Below, piece after piece: positions 27,246 through 36,787 of a DNA stretch of 64,000 nt. The stretch is from Eutrophobius brisbanensis (lineage in GTDB: Bacteria > Pseudomonadota > Gammaproteobacteria > Eutrophobiales > Eutrophobiaceae), in the NCBI GenBank assembly GCA_038131795.1, contig JAYPQE010000003.1:1240001-1304000 (forward strand), given 5' to 3'. The number at the start of each line of letters is the position of its first letter. Within the stretch, counting starts at the first letter, position 1. The translations under genes were made by a program, and so were the position numbers. The notes beneath the pieces are model-generated. The model made no database searches and had not been told where the DNA came from. It was given only the letters and a program-made list of their open reading frames with translations.

Positions 27246-28379
27246 ATGATTAGAATAAATACACAACTCATTTCAATACTGATTTTCAGTTTCTTTTCTA
27301 TTCTTGCATATGCACAAAACCTCGACCTGCAAACTTCCAACCTGATTGAGGAATTAAGTCTTGAAGAAGCAGAAATTGCTATGAGAGATATGTCACGTTG
27401 GAAAAAACCGCAAAAAGTCTATATCAATATCGCAAGATTCACCCCTGATAAGGAAGAACAGCAATTGATGCTTGATGCGGCCAGAGAGGTTGCGGGTGAT
27501 GTGGAAATTGTTTCTGTCGGAAATAAACTTGACGGTGATACCGTCAATAATGTGGAAGTGTTAATCAGTCGTTGTCATATAGAGGATATGCTGAATGCAA
27601 AAAACCTGCTCTGGTTTCAACATTCAGCCCATGGTGTGGATGACTGTATAACGCCTGAAACTGTAAAAAAGGACTTTGTCCTCACCAATGCACAACATAC
27701 TTCCGGCCCGCCCATATCCGATCATGGTATCGCAATGATGATGATGATGAGCCGGGGTTTGATACAACTGCACTCGGCCCAGATGGAACAAAACTGGCTG
27801 CGTCGTGCGGGAGGTACACCCATAATTGAAATCAAGGGTAAGACCATGCTGGTTGTCGGACTCGGTGGTATTGGCACAGCAATAGCAAAGAAGGCCCATG
27901 CCCTGGGTATGCGTGTCCTGGCAACGCGGAACTCCAGTCGGGAAGGACCGGATTATGTTGAATATGTTGGACTGTCTGACGAGGTCTATGATCTGGCAAA
28001 ACAGGCTGATTTTGTTATCAATACCCTGCCGCTGACTGATGATACCCGTGGTATGTTTAATAACAATTTTTTTAACACTGTAAAAAAAGGCGCATATTAC
28101 ATCAGCGTCGGACGCGGAGAAACCACGGTTAACGATGATCTGATTGCTGCACTTAAGGATGGTAGACTGACCGCAGCAGGACTGGATGTCACTGATCCTG
28201 AACCCTTACCCAGTGATCATGAACTTTGGACCTTACCCAATATAATTATCACGCCGCATATTGCTGCCATGACTGATCAAGGGCGCTGGCGCCGCTGGCT
28301 GGTGGTCAGGGAAAACCTCAGGCGTTATATCAATGGTGACAAACTTTTGAACGTGGTAGACAAGGAACTGGGATATTAA
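27246..28379 (+). CDS. D-2-hydroxyacid dehydrogenase with N-terminal signal peptide
   Basis: 377 residues. The first 23 residues form a clear signal peptide (ILIFSFFSILAYA, then Q). The remainder is a D-isomer-specific 2-hydroxyacid dehydrogenase: the NAD(P) motif GLGGIG at 205-210, and the catalytic Arg290 (VGRGE), Glu319 (DPEP) and His338 (TPHIA) in the right order and spacing. An extra helical stretch follows the leader (about 24-50). Homologues are normally cytoplasmic because they need NAD(P)H, so export is unusual; a lipobox is not present. A GGAAG ribosome-binding site and a promoter-like pair precede the Met used. It is divergent from DoxX and is followed by a strong bidirectional terminator, so it is monocistronic. 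Confidence 0.9.
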   Translation: MIRINTQLISILIFSFFSILAYAQNLDLQTSNLIEELSLEEAEIAMRDMSRWKKPQKVYINIARFTPDKEEQQLMLDAAREVAGDVEIVSVGNKLDGDTVNNVEVLISRCHIEDMLNAKNLLWFQHSAHGVDDCITPETVKKDFVLTNAQHTSGPPISDHGIAMMMMMSRGLIQLHSAQMEQNWLRRAGGTPIIEIKGKTMLVVGLGGIGTAIAKKAHALGMRVLATRNSSREGPDYVEYVGLSDEVYDLAKQADFVINTLPLTDDTRGMFNNNFFNTVKKGAYYISVGRGETTVNDDLIAALKDGRLTAAGLDVTDPEPLPSDHELWTLPNIIITPHIAAMTDQGRWRRWLVVRENLRRYINGDKLLNVVDKELGY

Positions 28380-28386
28380 ATTTTAA

Positions 28387-28418
28387 AAAGTGGGAATATT
28401 CATACATATTCCCACTTT
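28387..28418. terminator. Bidirectional terminator between convergent genes
   Basis: Perfect 13-bp stem AAAGTGGGAATAT/ATATTCCCACTTT with a 6-nt loop. The minus-strand reading continues into a T-rich tract, and the plus-strand reading ends in CTTTCTAT. It lies between the hydroxyacid dehydrogenase (+) and the TctC-like gene (-). Confidence 0.85.
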
Positions 28419-28476
28419 CTATATCAGTATTAATTAATATACTCTACGTCTTACTTTTTTACGTTTCAGATAATTT

Positions 28477-29397
28477 TTACTGGTTAGTCTGCTGTTTTAC
28501 CAGTTCAGCAAATGACTGGCCTGACATATAACCATTGTACATATTGGCGTTGGTCATAAACTGTTTGAACTCAGGGTGTTCCACGACCTTTGATAACATC
28601 GCATCTACTTTAGTCACCACATCATCCGGTACCTGATTTGATGCCATGACCCCGCGCCAGTGCTCTGTGACAACGTTATATCCTTTTTCAGTAAAGGTTG
28701 GGGCCTCATCAAACGGTGAAAACCGTTCCTCTGTTGCCAGGGCCAGCACCCTTAACTTACCGGCCTCATAGTTGGCGATCATCTCACTTGGATTAGCCAC
28801 AGCCACATCAATATGGCCACCCAATACGGCCACCACCGGTTCACTGCCCCCACGATAGGGAATGTAATTCAACTGAATACCTGCCGCAGCTTCGAAGTCT
28901 TTCACCAGGCTTTCATCCACAGACTTGATACTGAAACCGCCGATGGTAATTTGGTTGGCGTTGGCTTTTGCAGCTGTCACCAGGTCTTCCAGGGTCTGAT
29001 AAGGACTGTCCTCTCTCACCAACATCACGAATGGGTCTCTGACCACCCGACTGATATATTTGAAATCATCTATGGACAACCTGCCGTTGGGATCGGGGAA
29101 CAATTCTGTCATGCTTCGGGTATTGGTCATGAGGGTATAGCCATCAGACCGTTGGGACAGGACATAACTCATGGCCACTTTCCCTGAACCACCTTCTTTA
29201 TTGACGATGACGATGGGTTGTCCCAGGTATTCCTCTCCGATCTTGGCGATCATTCTCGCCATGAGATCATGACCTGAACCTGCGCTGGACCAGCATATAA
29301 GGGTAATGGGTTTTTCGGGATATTCAGCCTGTACAGGCAGGCTGACCAGGAAAAACATCAAAATAGACATTAACAGACCCGTTGTATTCCCCCGCAT
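28477..29397 (-). CDS. tctC: Tripartite tricarboxylate transporter substrate-binding protein (TctC/Bug family)
   Basis: 306 residues. A signal peptide (GLLMSILMFFLVSLPVQA) is followed by the Bug-family periplasmic-binding fold: YPEKPITLICWSSAGSGHDLMARMIA at the N-terminus, IVIVNKEGGSGKVAMSYVLSQRSDGYTLM, and the second-lobe segment LNYIPYRGGSEPVVAVLGGHIDVAVANPSE. These proteins capture di- or tricarboxylates and related organic anions for TctAB. An AGGAG ribosome-binding site is present. It is the last gene of a tctB-tctA-mmgE/prpD-tctC unit, so all three transporter parts are here. Confidence 0.93.
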   Translation of the reverse strand: MRGNTTGLLMSILMFFLVSLPVQAEYPEKPITLICWSSAGSGHDLMARMIAKIGEEYLGQPIVIVNKEGGSGKVAMSYVLSQRSDGYTLMTNTRSMTELFPDPNGRLSIDDFKYISRVVRDPFVMLVREDSPYQTLEDLVTAAKANANQITIGGFSIKSVDESLVKDFEAAAGIQLNYIPYRGGSEPVVAVLGGHIDVAVANPSEMIANYEAGKLRVLALATEERFSPFDEAPTFTEKGYNVVTEHWRGVMASNQVPDDVVTKVDAMLSKVVEHPEFKQFMTNANMYNGYMSGQSFAELVKQQTNQ

Positions 29398-29458
29398 TTT
29401 TTTCTCCTGACTAGTTTTTTAGGGTTTCATATAAGCTTATTGATTGCTTAAGTATATA

Positions 29459-30922
29459 TTAGTTTGCGACCTTGAGCTTTTCGGCAACATTTCCCTGCAA
29501 TAATCCTGCAAGCTGTGTCGCATCATTCATTTCCAGGATATTCTGGCTTTGTTCAATCAAGGTTTCTGTCTGCCCTGAATCAAGTACTCCTTCACAACAA
29601 CCTCTAACCTTGTCCTGCAGTTGTTCCAGGGTCAATGGATTTTCAGGCCCTCCCCGGTAGCGTTCATCTGCATCCCCTGAGACGGTATGGCCGTCCTGGA
29701 GGTCGATATGAATGGAAGAGCGCATTTTATCAAAGCCCATTGCTTCAATTTCAGGGTCAAATTCAGTGACCATACGTTTTTGCATGGCCTGCATAGCATC
29801 CCCCTGAACAAACTCATCTTCAAATTCAACCTTACCCGCTTTTCTATTCAGGGCGATCATGGACAATACCGCCTGTAATGAAAATTTTGCCTGCAGGTGG
29901 TTATGGGCAATGGGGTAACGTATTGGGTTTAAAATATTCGAGCCAGCCTTGATCGTCACTTGTTTGATGGCATCTGGCTGAATGTCATGTTCACAAACCA
30001 GCTTCAACATTAAATCAATGGTTGGGTGGGTCAATACACCGCAGGGATAGGGTTTAATACTGACACCTGGCTCGATGATGGACCAGGGACTGCCAAAGTC
30101 TTCATTTAATGTCTTGGCCTCTGTGACCCCGCCTCCCTGTACTGCAAAATAGCCCCACGGACCATCCAGAGATGACTTGTCAGCGGTATACCCCATACTC
30201 GCCATAAGGGCAGCGGTGACACCATTTTCAGATGCCCTGCCCACATGTAATGGCTTGGTCATGGTGCCAAAATTACAACGTATCCCCGCTGCCAGGCTTG
30301 CCGCAATGCCTATGCCGTGGCGAAGTTCATCTCCTGACAGGCCCAGCATTTTTGCCGCAGCTGCGTAGGCACCAAATGTCCCCACTGTGCCGCTGGAATG
30401 AAATCCTCGCTTGTAATGTTGTGAGAACATCCACTCTGATATCTTGCACTCCACTTCAAACCCCATGAGGAAGGCCAGCATAAAGTCATTACCGGAAATA
30501 TTCCCCAGTTTCTGGCACATTACCAGCGAGGCCGTGAGAGGCGGAATGGTGGGATGGGTCAACAAACCATAGACATGATCGGGGTCTTTGCTGACCTGTG
30601 AATCATCCCAGTCATGGGCATGACCTGCTGTTCCCAGGACCCTGGCGGCCGCCGGGGCTGGCACCCTGGTACCCGGGTATCCCAGTAATTCCGCTTCTTC
30701 TGTTCCCCCCTGTTCAGCAGCCAGTTTGGCGAGTATGACTGCAGTTTCATGATCAGACCCGGCCACATACAAGCCAAGGCCGTCCAGCAAGCAGCGTTTA
30801 CCTATGAGGATTGCCTCATCGGGAATAGATTCAAACCCAGTAGATTCTATAAATGTTGCTGCACTTTCAGTGATCTGACTTTCAGCAGGGACTTCTGCAA
30901 ATTGATTACGTTGAATAGACAT
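29459..30922 (-). CDS. MmgE/PrpD-family protein
   Basis: 487 residues, full-length MmgE/PrpD fold: an all-helical domain with the HAHDWDDSQ (aspartate/histidine) motif near 100-107 and GFHSSGTVGTFGAYAAAAKMLGLSGDELRHGIGIAAS near 185-220, then an alpha/beta lid (SIKPYPCGVLTHPTIDLM). The family includes 2-methylcitrate dehydratase, cis-aconitate decarboxylase and iminodisuccinate epimerase, all acting on di- or tricarboxylates. It is embedded between the genes of a TTT transporter, so it probably processes the imported acid. No prpB or prpC accompanies it, so a methylcitrate cycle is not indicated. Confidence 0.92.
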   Translation of the reverse strand: MSIQRNQFAEVPAESQITESAATFIESTGFESIPDEAILIGKRCLLDGLGLYVAGSDHETAVILAKLAAEQGGTEEAELLGYPGTRVPAPAAARVLGTAGHAHDWDDSQVSKDPDHVYGLLTHPTIPPLTASLVMCQKLGNISGNDFMLAFLMGFEVECKISEWMFSQHYKRGFHSSGTVGTFGAYAAAAKMLGLSGDELRHGIGIAASLAAGIRCNFGTMTKPLHVGRASENGVTAALMASMGYTADKSSLDGPWGYFAVQGGGVTEAKTLNEDFGSPWSIIEPGVSIKPYPCGVLTHPTIDLMLKLVCEHDIQPDAIKQVTIKAGSNILNPIRYPIAHNHLQAKFSLQAVLSMIALNRKAGKVEFEDEFVQGDAMQAMQKRMVTEFDPEIEAMGFDKMRSSIHIDLQDGHTVSGDADERYRGGPENPLTLEQLQDKVRGCCEGVLDSGQTETLIEQSQNILEMNDATQLAGLLQGNVAEKLKVAN

Positions 30923-30950
30923 CCTTCTTAATACTCCAGTTGTGATTGTA

Positions 30951-32429
30951 TTAACCAGTCTTTCTGGCCAGTCTGTTCATCAGTACCGGACTTAACAATG
31001 ACAGTACTGCCATGGCCAACAACGAGGCGCTGATGGGCTGAGTGATAAAGATTTTATAATCTCCACCAGAAATGATCAGGGCACGACGAAAATTTTCCTC
31101 CAGAATGCCCCCCAGCACCAGTGCCAGTATGATGGGTGATGCGGGAAAATCCAGTTTTTTCAGGATATACCCCAATAGTCCAAAACCAAACATAATCCAC
31201 ACATCCACAATGCTGTTGTTATAACCATATGAGCCCACCACGGAGATGACTGCAATAACCGATAACAACAGAGGTTTAGGGGCGGATATAACCTTGATCC
31301 ATAACGGTACCCCTATCAAACCGAGGATTAACTGGGCAATACAGGCGACAAACAGGCCGGCAAAGATACCGTAAACAATTTCACCATTGGTCTGGAACAG
31401 TAGTGGGCCCGGTTGAATATTGTGTAACATCAGCGCCCCAATCAATACCGCAGAGGTGGCAGATCCGGGGATACCCAATGTCAATAACGGCACCAGTGAG
31501 CCCCCTACCACGGCATTGTTGCCTGCCTCCGGTGCGGCAACACCTTCAAGGCACCCCTTACCGAACTTGTCCTTGTTACGGGAGAACCGTTTCACTTCGT
31601 TATAACAGATGAACGCCGTGATGGTCGCACCGGCACCCGGCAGCACACCGATAATAGAACCCAGCGCAGACGAATGCAGATAGACCTTCCACAGTCCCGC
31701 CAGCTCGCGAAGTTTTGGCATGGCAAAAGACAGGGCCACAGATTTGGCCGAACTGAACCCTTTTTCAATGTCATAAAAGACAGAAGACATGGCAAATAGC
31801 CCAATTAATGCCGGGATGAAACTGATACCGTCCATCAACTTGGGGACGCCAAAGGTATATCGTTCCTCACCGGTGAATCCATCCAGTCCAATGGTGGTGA
31901 GAAACAGACCAATTAACATAATGAGAAACCCTTTTAACAGGTTATCACTGGCCAGGCTGGCAATAATGGCCAGGCCGAAAACAGCCAAGGAGAAATATTC
32001 CGGCGCCCCAAATGACAGGGCCAATCTCGCCAGGGGTTCGGAAAAGGCAAACAGCACAATGGCACCTATCATCCCGCCGATACTGGAAGCCACTACAGAG
32101 GTAGTCAATGCCAGTCCGGGTTTACCCTGCTTGGTCAACTCATATCCATCCAGCATGGTGGCCGCCGCTGGAGGTGTGCCCGGTGTCCCTATGGCAATGG
32201 CAGTAATAGACCCACCATATTCACCGGCCAGATAAACAGAGACCAGGAGCAACACAGACACCACGGGATCCATACCAAACGTAAAGGGCACCATCAGTGC
32301 AACGGCCGTTGAGGCACTTAATCCCGGGAGCACACCACAGAGAATACCGATTAACACACCAGAGACAATGGCCGTCAATGCCGGCAGTGTGGCAATGGTG
32401 GAAAATCCCAAAAGCAGGTTATCCCACAT
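30951..32429 (-). CDS. tctA: Tripartite tricarboxylate transporter large membrane subunit TctA
   Basis: 492 residues, about 12 membrane helices. The family signatures are GVLIGILCGVLPGLSASTAVALMVPFTFGMDP near the N-terminus, and the internal repeat GVLPGAGATITAFICYNEVKRFSRNKDKFGKGCLEGVAAPEAGNNAVVGGSLVPLLTLGIPGS. It carries substrate and sodium or proton through the inner membrane. TctB is 3 bp upstream; MmgE/PrpD follows after 28 bp. Confidence 0.96.
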   Translation of the reverse strand: MWDNLLLGFSTIATLPALTAIVSGVLIGILCGVLPGLSASTAVALMVPFTFGMDPVVSVLLLVSVYLAGEYGGSITAIAIGTPGTPPAAATMLDGYELTKQGKPGLALTTSVVASSIGGMIGAIVLFAFSEPLARLALSFGAPEYFSLAVFGLAIIASLASDNLLKGFLIMLIGLFLTTIGLDGFTGEERYTFGVPKLMDGISFIPALIGLFAMSSVFYDIEKGFSSAKSVALSFAMPKLRELAGLWKVYLHSSALGSIIGVLPGAGATITAFICYNEVKRFSRNKDKFGKGCLEGVAAPEAGNNAVVGGSLVPLLTLGIPGSATSAVLIGALMLHNIQPGPLLFQTNGEIVYGIFAGLFVACIAQLILGLIGVPLWIKVISAPKPLLLSVIAVISVVGSYGYNNSIVDVWIMFGFGLLGYILKKLDFPASPIILALVLGGILEENFRRALIISGGDYKIFITQPISASLLAMAVLSLLSPVLMNRLARKTG

Positions 32430-32432
32430 GAT

Positions 32433-32888
32433 CTAGTCTCCCAACCATCCCTGGGGTAAAGGAATATTCAGGACTTCAACAAAGACGCCATAAAGTCCCA
32501 GCATCACCACAAACACACTAAATAAAATTAACCGATAACGCCTTAAACCGGCAACCAGAGGTATCACGATTAAAATGACTGGCGTCAGGATGAAAAACCC
32601 TACGGTTTCTAGCAAGGCAATATAGGCAGCCATTAAAATGATTATCAACATCCCACGTTGGGTTGTTGATTCACTCTTTGCCGGTAATCTGGCAGGCCGT
32701 AATATTAATAGCAAGGAAACAAACATGATGCATCCCAACACCAGCCTGGGATATGTCGATGCAGACAGGGCACCAGGTGAATAAGGTTCTTCCATACCAC
32801 CGATATACCAGAACATCACCATAGAAAAGAATATGATGACGAGAGCAAAGATACGATCGGTGTTTTTAAGGTGTTCTATCACTTTCAT
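32433..32888 (-). CDS. tctB: Tripartite tricarboxylate transporter small membrane subunit TctB
   Basis: About 151 residues from the ATG at 32888, which has CAGGG upstream; an ATG at 32912 would add 8 residues. Four membrane helices are visible (ALVIIFFSMVMFWYIGG; YPRLVLGCIMFVSLLLIL; MLIIILMAAYIALLETVGFFILTPVILIVIPLVAG; LILFSVFVVMLGLYGVFVEVLNIPLP), the last ending in the family-typical VxLPQGW. It heads the operon and is divergent from the DASS symporter gene with about 113 bp between them. Confidence 0.9.
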   Translation of the reverse strand: MKVIEHLKNTDRIFALVIIFFSMVMFWYIGGMEEPYSPGALSASTYPRLVLGCIMFVSLLLILRPARLPAKSESTTQRGMLIIILMAAYIALLETVGFFILTPVILIVIPLVAGLRRYRLILFSVFVVMLGLYGVFVEVLNIPLPQGWLGD

Positions 32889-33025
32889 TAAAATACCCTG
32901 TATGGACAACATATAGTATCATCAAGGATATCAATGTGTTTAATCTTGTAACAAGATCAACGACTTGTATGCTCAGGGTAATCGTTTTATCCTTGAAACT
33001 GGTAACTAAAACATAAAGCTATGTC

Positions 33026-34516
33026 ATGACCCGCGCTAATATAGGATTAATTGCCGGCATCGTCTTGTTTGCCGTGCTGGTACTAATGCCCACCCCGGAA
33101 GGTATGCCCGTGGAGGCCAAGCATGTCGCGGCTGTTGCCGCGTTGATGGCGGTGTTCTGGATGACTGAAGCGATTCCCATCCCTGCCACATCGCTGATAC
33201 CAATATTTCTGTATCCCCTGTTAGGCGTCATGCCGGGGACCCAGGTCACTTTGTCCTATGCCAATCATTTAATCTATCTCTACATGGGCGGTTTTTTAAT
33301 TGCGGTTACAATGGAAAAATGGAACCTGCACAGGCGCATTGCCCTGCAAACCATTCGCATTATTGGTATTACCCCCGACCGCATCGTCCTTGGTTTTATG
33401 ATAGCCACAGGCTTTTTATCCATGTGGATAAGTAATACCGCGGCGGCCATGATGATGGTGACCATTGCCATGGCGGTAGTCAGTCAGGTCATCAGGGAAG
33501 TCCAGGCAGATGATTCCTTAACAGTTGATACCAGCGTGGGCCAGTTTAATTTCTCTGCAGCATTAATGCTGGGTATTGCCTACAGCGCCTCAGTGGGTGG
33601 TGTAGCCACTCTGGTGGGGACACCCACCAATGCCGTCTTCGCTGGTATTGTAGAAAGTACTTTTGGGATTACCATCAGCCTGGTGGACTGGATGAAGGTG
33701 GGTTTTCCCCTGGCAGTGGTGATGTTATTTATCACCTGGTTCTGGCTGGTCAAAGTCATCTTCCCAAGTGAAATAAAGCATCTCCCGGGCGGTAAGGAAG
33801 CTATTCACAGAGAGATTCAGTTACTCGGCAAGATGTCCAAAGAAGAAAAAATGGTGTTGACCATTTTCGTCAGTGTCGCCACCTTGTGGATCCTCCGGGG
33901 ATTTATCAAGATTGATGCCCTGAGCATGGTAGCCGATTCCACCATTGCTATCGGTGGTGCGGTATTACTCTTCATCATGCCATCTGATATTAAAAAGCGG
34001 GAGTTCCTGCTGGACTGGGACACCGCAGTAAAGATCCCCTGGGACATTTTATTGTTATTTGGTGGTGGCTTTGCACTTGCTACGGGATTCAGCGAGACCG
34101 GTCTGACCAATTACATGGCCACCCGATTGACCATCCTGGAGGGCACCAGTATCTTCCTGATTATCCCTGTCATCGCCACCATGATAATCTTTTTAACAGA
34201 ACTGACGTCCAATACGGCCACCAACTCAATCATGCTACCTATCATGGCTGCGCTGGCCGGAGCCATGAGCCTGCATCCATTTGGCCTGATGATAGCCACT
34301 ACCATCGCCGCATCATTCGCCTTTATGCTGCCTGTCGCCACGCCCCCCAATGCCATCGTCTTCGGTAGCCGTTTCATCAAGATAGACCAGATGATCAAGG
34401 CAGGAGTCTGGCTGAATGTTATTGGCATCATTTTAATATCCATCGTGGTCCTGTTCCTGCTGCCAGCTGTGTGGGATATTGACCTGTCCGTGAATTCCTT
34501 ACCGCTTCCTAATTAA
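33026..34516 (+). CDS. DASS/SLC13-family sodium:dicarboxylate symporter
   Basis: 496 residues, about 11-12 membrane segments plus two hairpins. Both SNT sodium/carboxylate motifs are present: WISNTAAAMMM (about 132-142) and LTSNTATNSIMLPIMAAL (about 392-409), together with MTEAIPIPATSLIPI and LLLFGGGFALATGF. It takes up succinate, citrate or similar acids with Na+. It is divergent from tctBA-mmgE-tctC, which gives the locus two separate organic-acid uptake systems, probably sharing a regulatory region. Confidence 0.93.
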   Translation: MTRANIGLIAGIVLFAVLVLMPTPEGMPVEAKHVAAVAALMAVFWMTEAIPIPATSLIPIFLYPLLGVMPGTQVTLSYANHLIYLYMGGFLIAVTMEKWNLHRRIALQTIRIIGITPDRIVLGFMIATGFLSMWISNTAAAMMMVTIAMAVVSQVIREVQADDSLTVDTSVGQFNFSAALMLGIAYSASVGGVATLVGTPTNAVFAGIVESTFGITISLVDWMKVGFPLAVVMLFITWFWLVKVIFPSEIKHLPGGKEAIHREIQLLGKMSKEEKMVLTIFVSVATLWILRGFIKIDALSMVADSTIAIGGAVLLFIMPSDIKKREFLLDWDTAVKIPWDILLLFGGGFALATGFSETGLTNYMATRLTILEGTSIFLIIPVIATMIIFLTELTSNTATNSIMLPIMAALAGAMSLHPFGLMIATTIAASFAFMLPVATPPNAIVFGSRFIKIDQMIKAGVWLNVIGIILISIVVLFLLPAVWDIDLSVNSLPLPN

Positions 34517-34553
34517 ACCAACACCTGCACCTGTCTAGCGAGTTCAGACAAAA

Positions 34554-35567
34554 ATGGATTTAGTGACCCAGGGGATACTCGGCGCCAGTACTGCCCAGGC
34601 CGGGGCAAGACATTCTGATTTCCGCCTGGCTACCATAACCGGGTTTATAGCCGGGATGACGCCTGACCTGGATGCATTGATACGCAGCCCCAATGACCCT
34701 CTACTGGTCTTTGAATATCACCGCCACTTTACTCACTCGATTATATTTATTCCATTTGGGGCATTACTGGTATCGGTTCTGATTTGGCTGGTACTGCACA
34801 GGACACAACCGTTTAAGAAACTCTACGCTTATGCACTACTGGGGATTTGCCTTGCCGGTACACTTGATGCCCTCACCAGTTATGGGACCAGCCTGCTGTG
34901 GCCTCTGTCAGATATGAAAATTGCCTGGAACCTGCTGGCCATTGTGGACCCCAGCTTTACCCTGGTGTTACTCGTCCCTCTGGTGATAGGACTTAAACAA
35001 AAATCTAATGCGTATTCAAGGACAGGACTGATATTAGCAGTACTGTATATAATGCTTGCCCTGGTGCAGTCCCAAAGGGCACATGATGTTGCATCGGGTC
35101 TCATAGCACAAAGAAACCATATTGCTGATAAGCGAATTATCAAACCCACCATGGGTAATATAGTTTTATGGAGATCCATATATTTGTCTGAAGGTGTAAT
35201 CCATACGGATGCCATACGGGTGGGGCTGACAGGTGGAAACAGGGTCTATTCGGGAGAGACACTTCCCCTGCTGGACCTTGAGTCTGATAACCCATTTCCT
35301 GCCAATAGTCAGGCCCGACAGGATTTACAACGGTTTTCTCAGGTATCAGATCACTGGTTGGGTATACACCCTGAACGTTCTGATATGGTCGGCGATGTGC
35401 GTTATGCCATGTTACCGTTCAGCGGCGAACCCTTATGGGGCGTTTCCATCAAGGACGTTAACCCTGAATCTCATTTGAAGGTAATAACCAATAGAAAATT
35501 CAATCCTTCCATGCGGCAGGACTTTATCGACATGTTAATCGGCGGAGATCTGGCACCGGTAAACTGA
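34554..35567 (+). CDS. Inner-membrane metal-dependent hydrolase, YdjM/YbcI-like (DUF457)
   Basis: 337 residues. The N-terminal half has the family pattern: MDLVTQGILGASTAQAG, GMTPDLDALI, YHRHFTHSIIFIPFGALL and LDALTSYGTSLLWPLS, with conserved Asp and His residues thought to bind metal, spread over about five membrane helices. The C-terminal ~130 residues are a soluble extension of unknown function. Its start is about 37 bp after the symporter stop on the same strand, so it may be co-transcribed. The physiological role of the family is uncertain. Confidence 0.85.
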   Translation: MDLVTQGILGASTAQAGARHSDFRLATITGFIAGMTPDLDALIRSPNDPLLVFEYHRHFTHSIIFIPFGALLVSVLIWLVLHRTQPFKKLYAYALLGICLAGTLDALTSYGTSLLWPLSDMKIAWNLLAIVDPSFTLVLLVPLVIGLKQKSNAYSRTGLILAVLYIMLALVQSQRAHDVASGLIAQRNHIADKRIIKPTMGNIVLWRSIYLSEGVIHTDAIRVGLTGGNRVYSGETLPLLDLESDNPFPANSQARQDLQRFSQVSDHWLGIHPERSDMVGDVRYAMLPFSGEPLWGVSIKDVNPESHLKVITNRKFNPSMRQDFIDMLIGGDLAPVN

Positions 35568-35613
35568 TGTGATATGCTGACATTCTCAACAGCCAGTTAA
35601 CGGGAATGCCACG

Positions 35614-36783
35614 ATGCCAAATTACAAACCTGCCCTGCACAATGTCCTGTCAGGAATAACAGTACGTCTTTTGATATTACTTTTATTGTTCTCGACAACG
35701 GCCGGTGGTCTGGAATTACATTCTGCAAATGGACCATTCATAGCCGAAGTGGTGGTTGAAGACCTTGACCATCCCTGGGGTATGGTCTTTCTGGATTCCG
35801 GTAACCTTTTGATCACGGAACGTACCGGCAGACTACGAAAAGTCATCAACTGGGAGCTTCAGTCCGATGAGATTCAAGGTCTTCCGGAGATTCATGAAAT
35901 TGGACAGGGAGGACTGCTGGGTATTGCCTTGCACCCGGAATTTGAAGAAAACCGACAGGTTTACCTGTCTTACGCAGGCCGTGAACGTGGCCGCTATGGT
36001 ACGGAGGTCCTGCGCGGATCATTAAATAATGACCGGCTTGAAAATGTAGAAGTCATTTTCAAGGCCCTGCCAAAGGAAGACCGCGGATATCATTTCGGTT
36101 CAAGACTGGTTTTTGGCGATGACGGTACACTATTTATCAGTCTGGGTGATCGTGGCGGCAACCCGTCATACGGCCGGGGTCACCCCTCCCAGCAACTCAA
36201 CAATGATCTCGGATCACTTATCAGGATCAATGATGATGGCAGTGTCCCGCAAGATAACCCTTTTGTTGACAAGGCCGGGGCCAGGGACGAGATATATACC
36301 TATGGAAACCGGAATATGCAGGGCATGGCCATGCACCCCGATACCCGGGAAATCTGGACCCATGAACATGGGCCGCAGGGTGGTGATGAGATCAACATCA
36401 TGCGCCCAGGAACAAATTATGGCTGGCCGGTGATTACCTATGGTGTCAATTACGGTTCCGGGACCAAGATCGGTGAAGGGACACATGACCGTTATATGGA
36501 ACAACCCATTTACAAATGGGTACCCTCCATCGCCCCTTCGGGCATGATGTTTTATACAGGAGAGGCATTTTCCCAATGGCATGGTAATCTATTTGTCGGC
36601 TCACTTAAATTTGGAAATCTTGTCAGACTGGAACTTGATGGAGACAGGATTGTCCATGAAGAACGCTTATTAAATTTTGAATTTGGCCGAATTCGCGATG
36701 TGATACAGGGGCCCGATGGTTTCATCTACCTGTTGAGCGATAGCCGTAATGGAAAATTAATCCGCATACGCCCGAAAGAATAA
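35614..36783 (+). CDS. PQQ-dependent soluble aldose-sugar dehydrogenase family protein
   Basis: 389 residues. Residues 1-33 hold a signal peptide (LLILLLLFSTTAGG). The mature part is a six-bladed propeller of the YliI/soluble glucose dehydrogenase type: LDHPWGMVFLDSGNLLITERTGRL, GQGGLLGIALHPEF, YHFGSRLVFGDDGTLFISLGDRG with the catalytic-type His, GNRNMQGMAMHP, HEHGPQGGDEINIMRPGTNYGWP. Such enzymes oxidise sugars in the periplasm with pyrroloquinoline quinone. PQQ synthesis genes are not in the window. It is convergent with the next gene, with 4 bp between the stops. Confidence 0.92.
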   Translation: MPNYKPALHNVLSGITVRLLILLLLFSTTAGGLELHSANGPFIAEVVVEDLDHPWGMVFLDSGNLLITERTGRLRKVINWELQSDEIQGLPEIHEIGQGGLLGIALHPEFEENRQVYLSYAGRERGRYGTEVLRGSLNNDRLENVEVIFKALPKEDRGYHFGSRLVFGDDGTLFISLGDRGGNPSYGRGHPSQQLNNDLGSLIRINDDGSVPQDNPFVDKAGARDEIYTYGNRNMQGMAMHPDTREIWTHEHGPQGGDEINIMRPGTNYGWPVITYGVNYGSGTKIGEGTHDRYMEQPIYKWVPSIAPSGMMFYTGEAFSQWHGNLFVGSLKFGNLVRLELDGDRIVHEERLLNFEFGRIRDVIQGPDGFIYLLSDSRNGKLIRIRPKE

Positions 36784-36787
36784 TTCT

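Noticed and set aside
29459..30922. MmgE/PrpD as part of a methylcitrate cycle
   Set aside because: No prpB, prpC or acnD is nearby, and the gene lies inside a TTT transporter operon.
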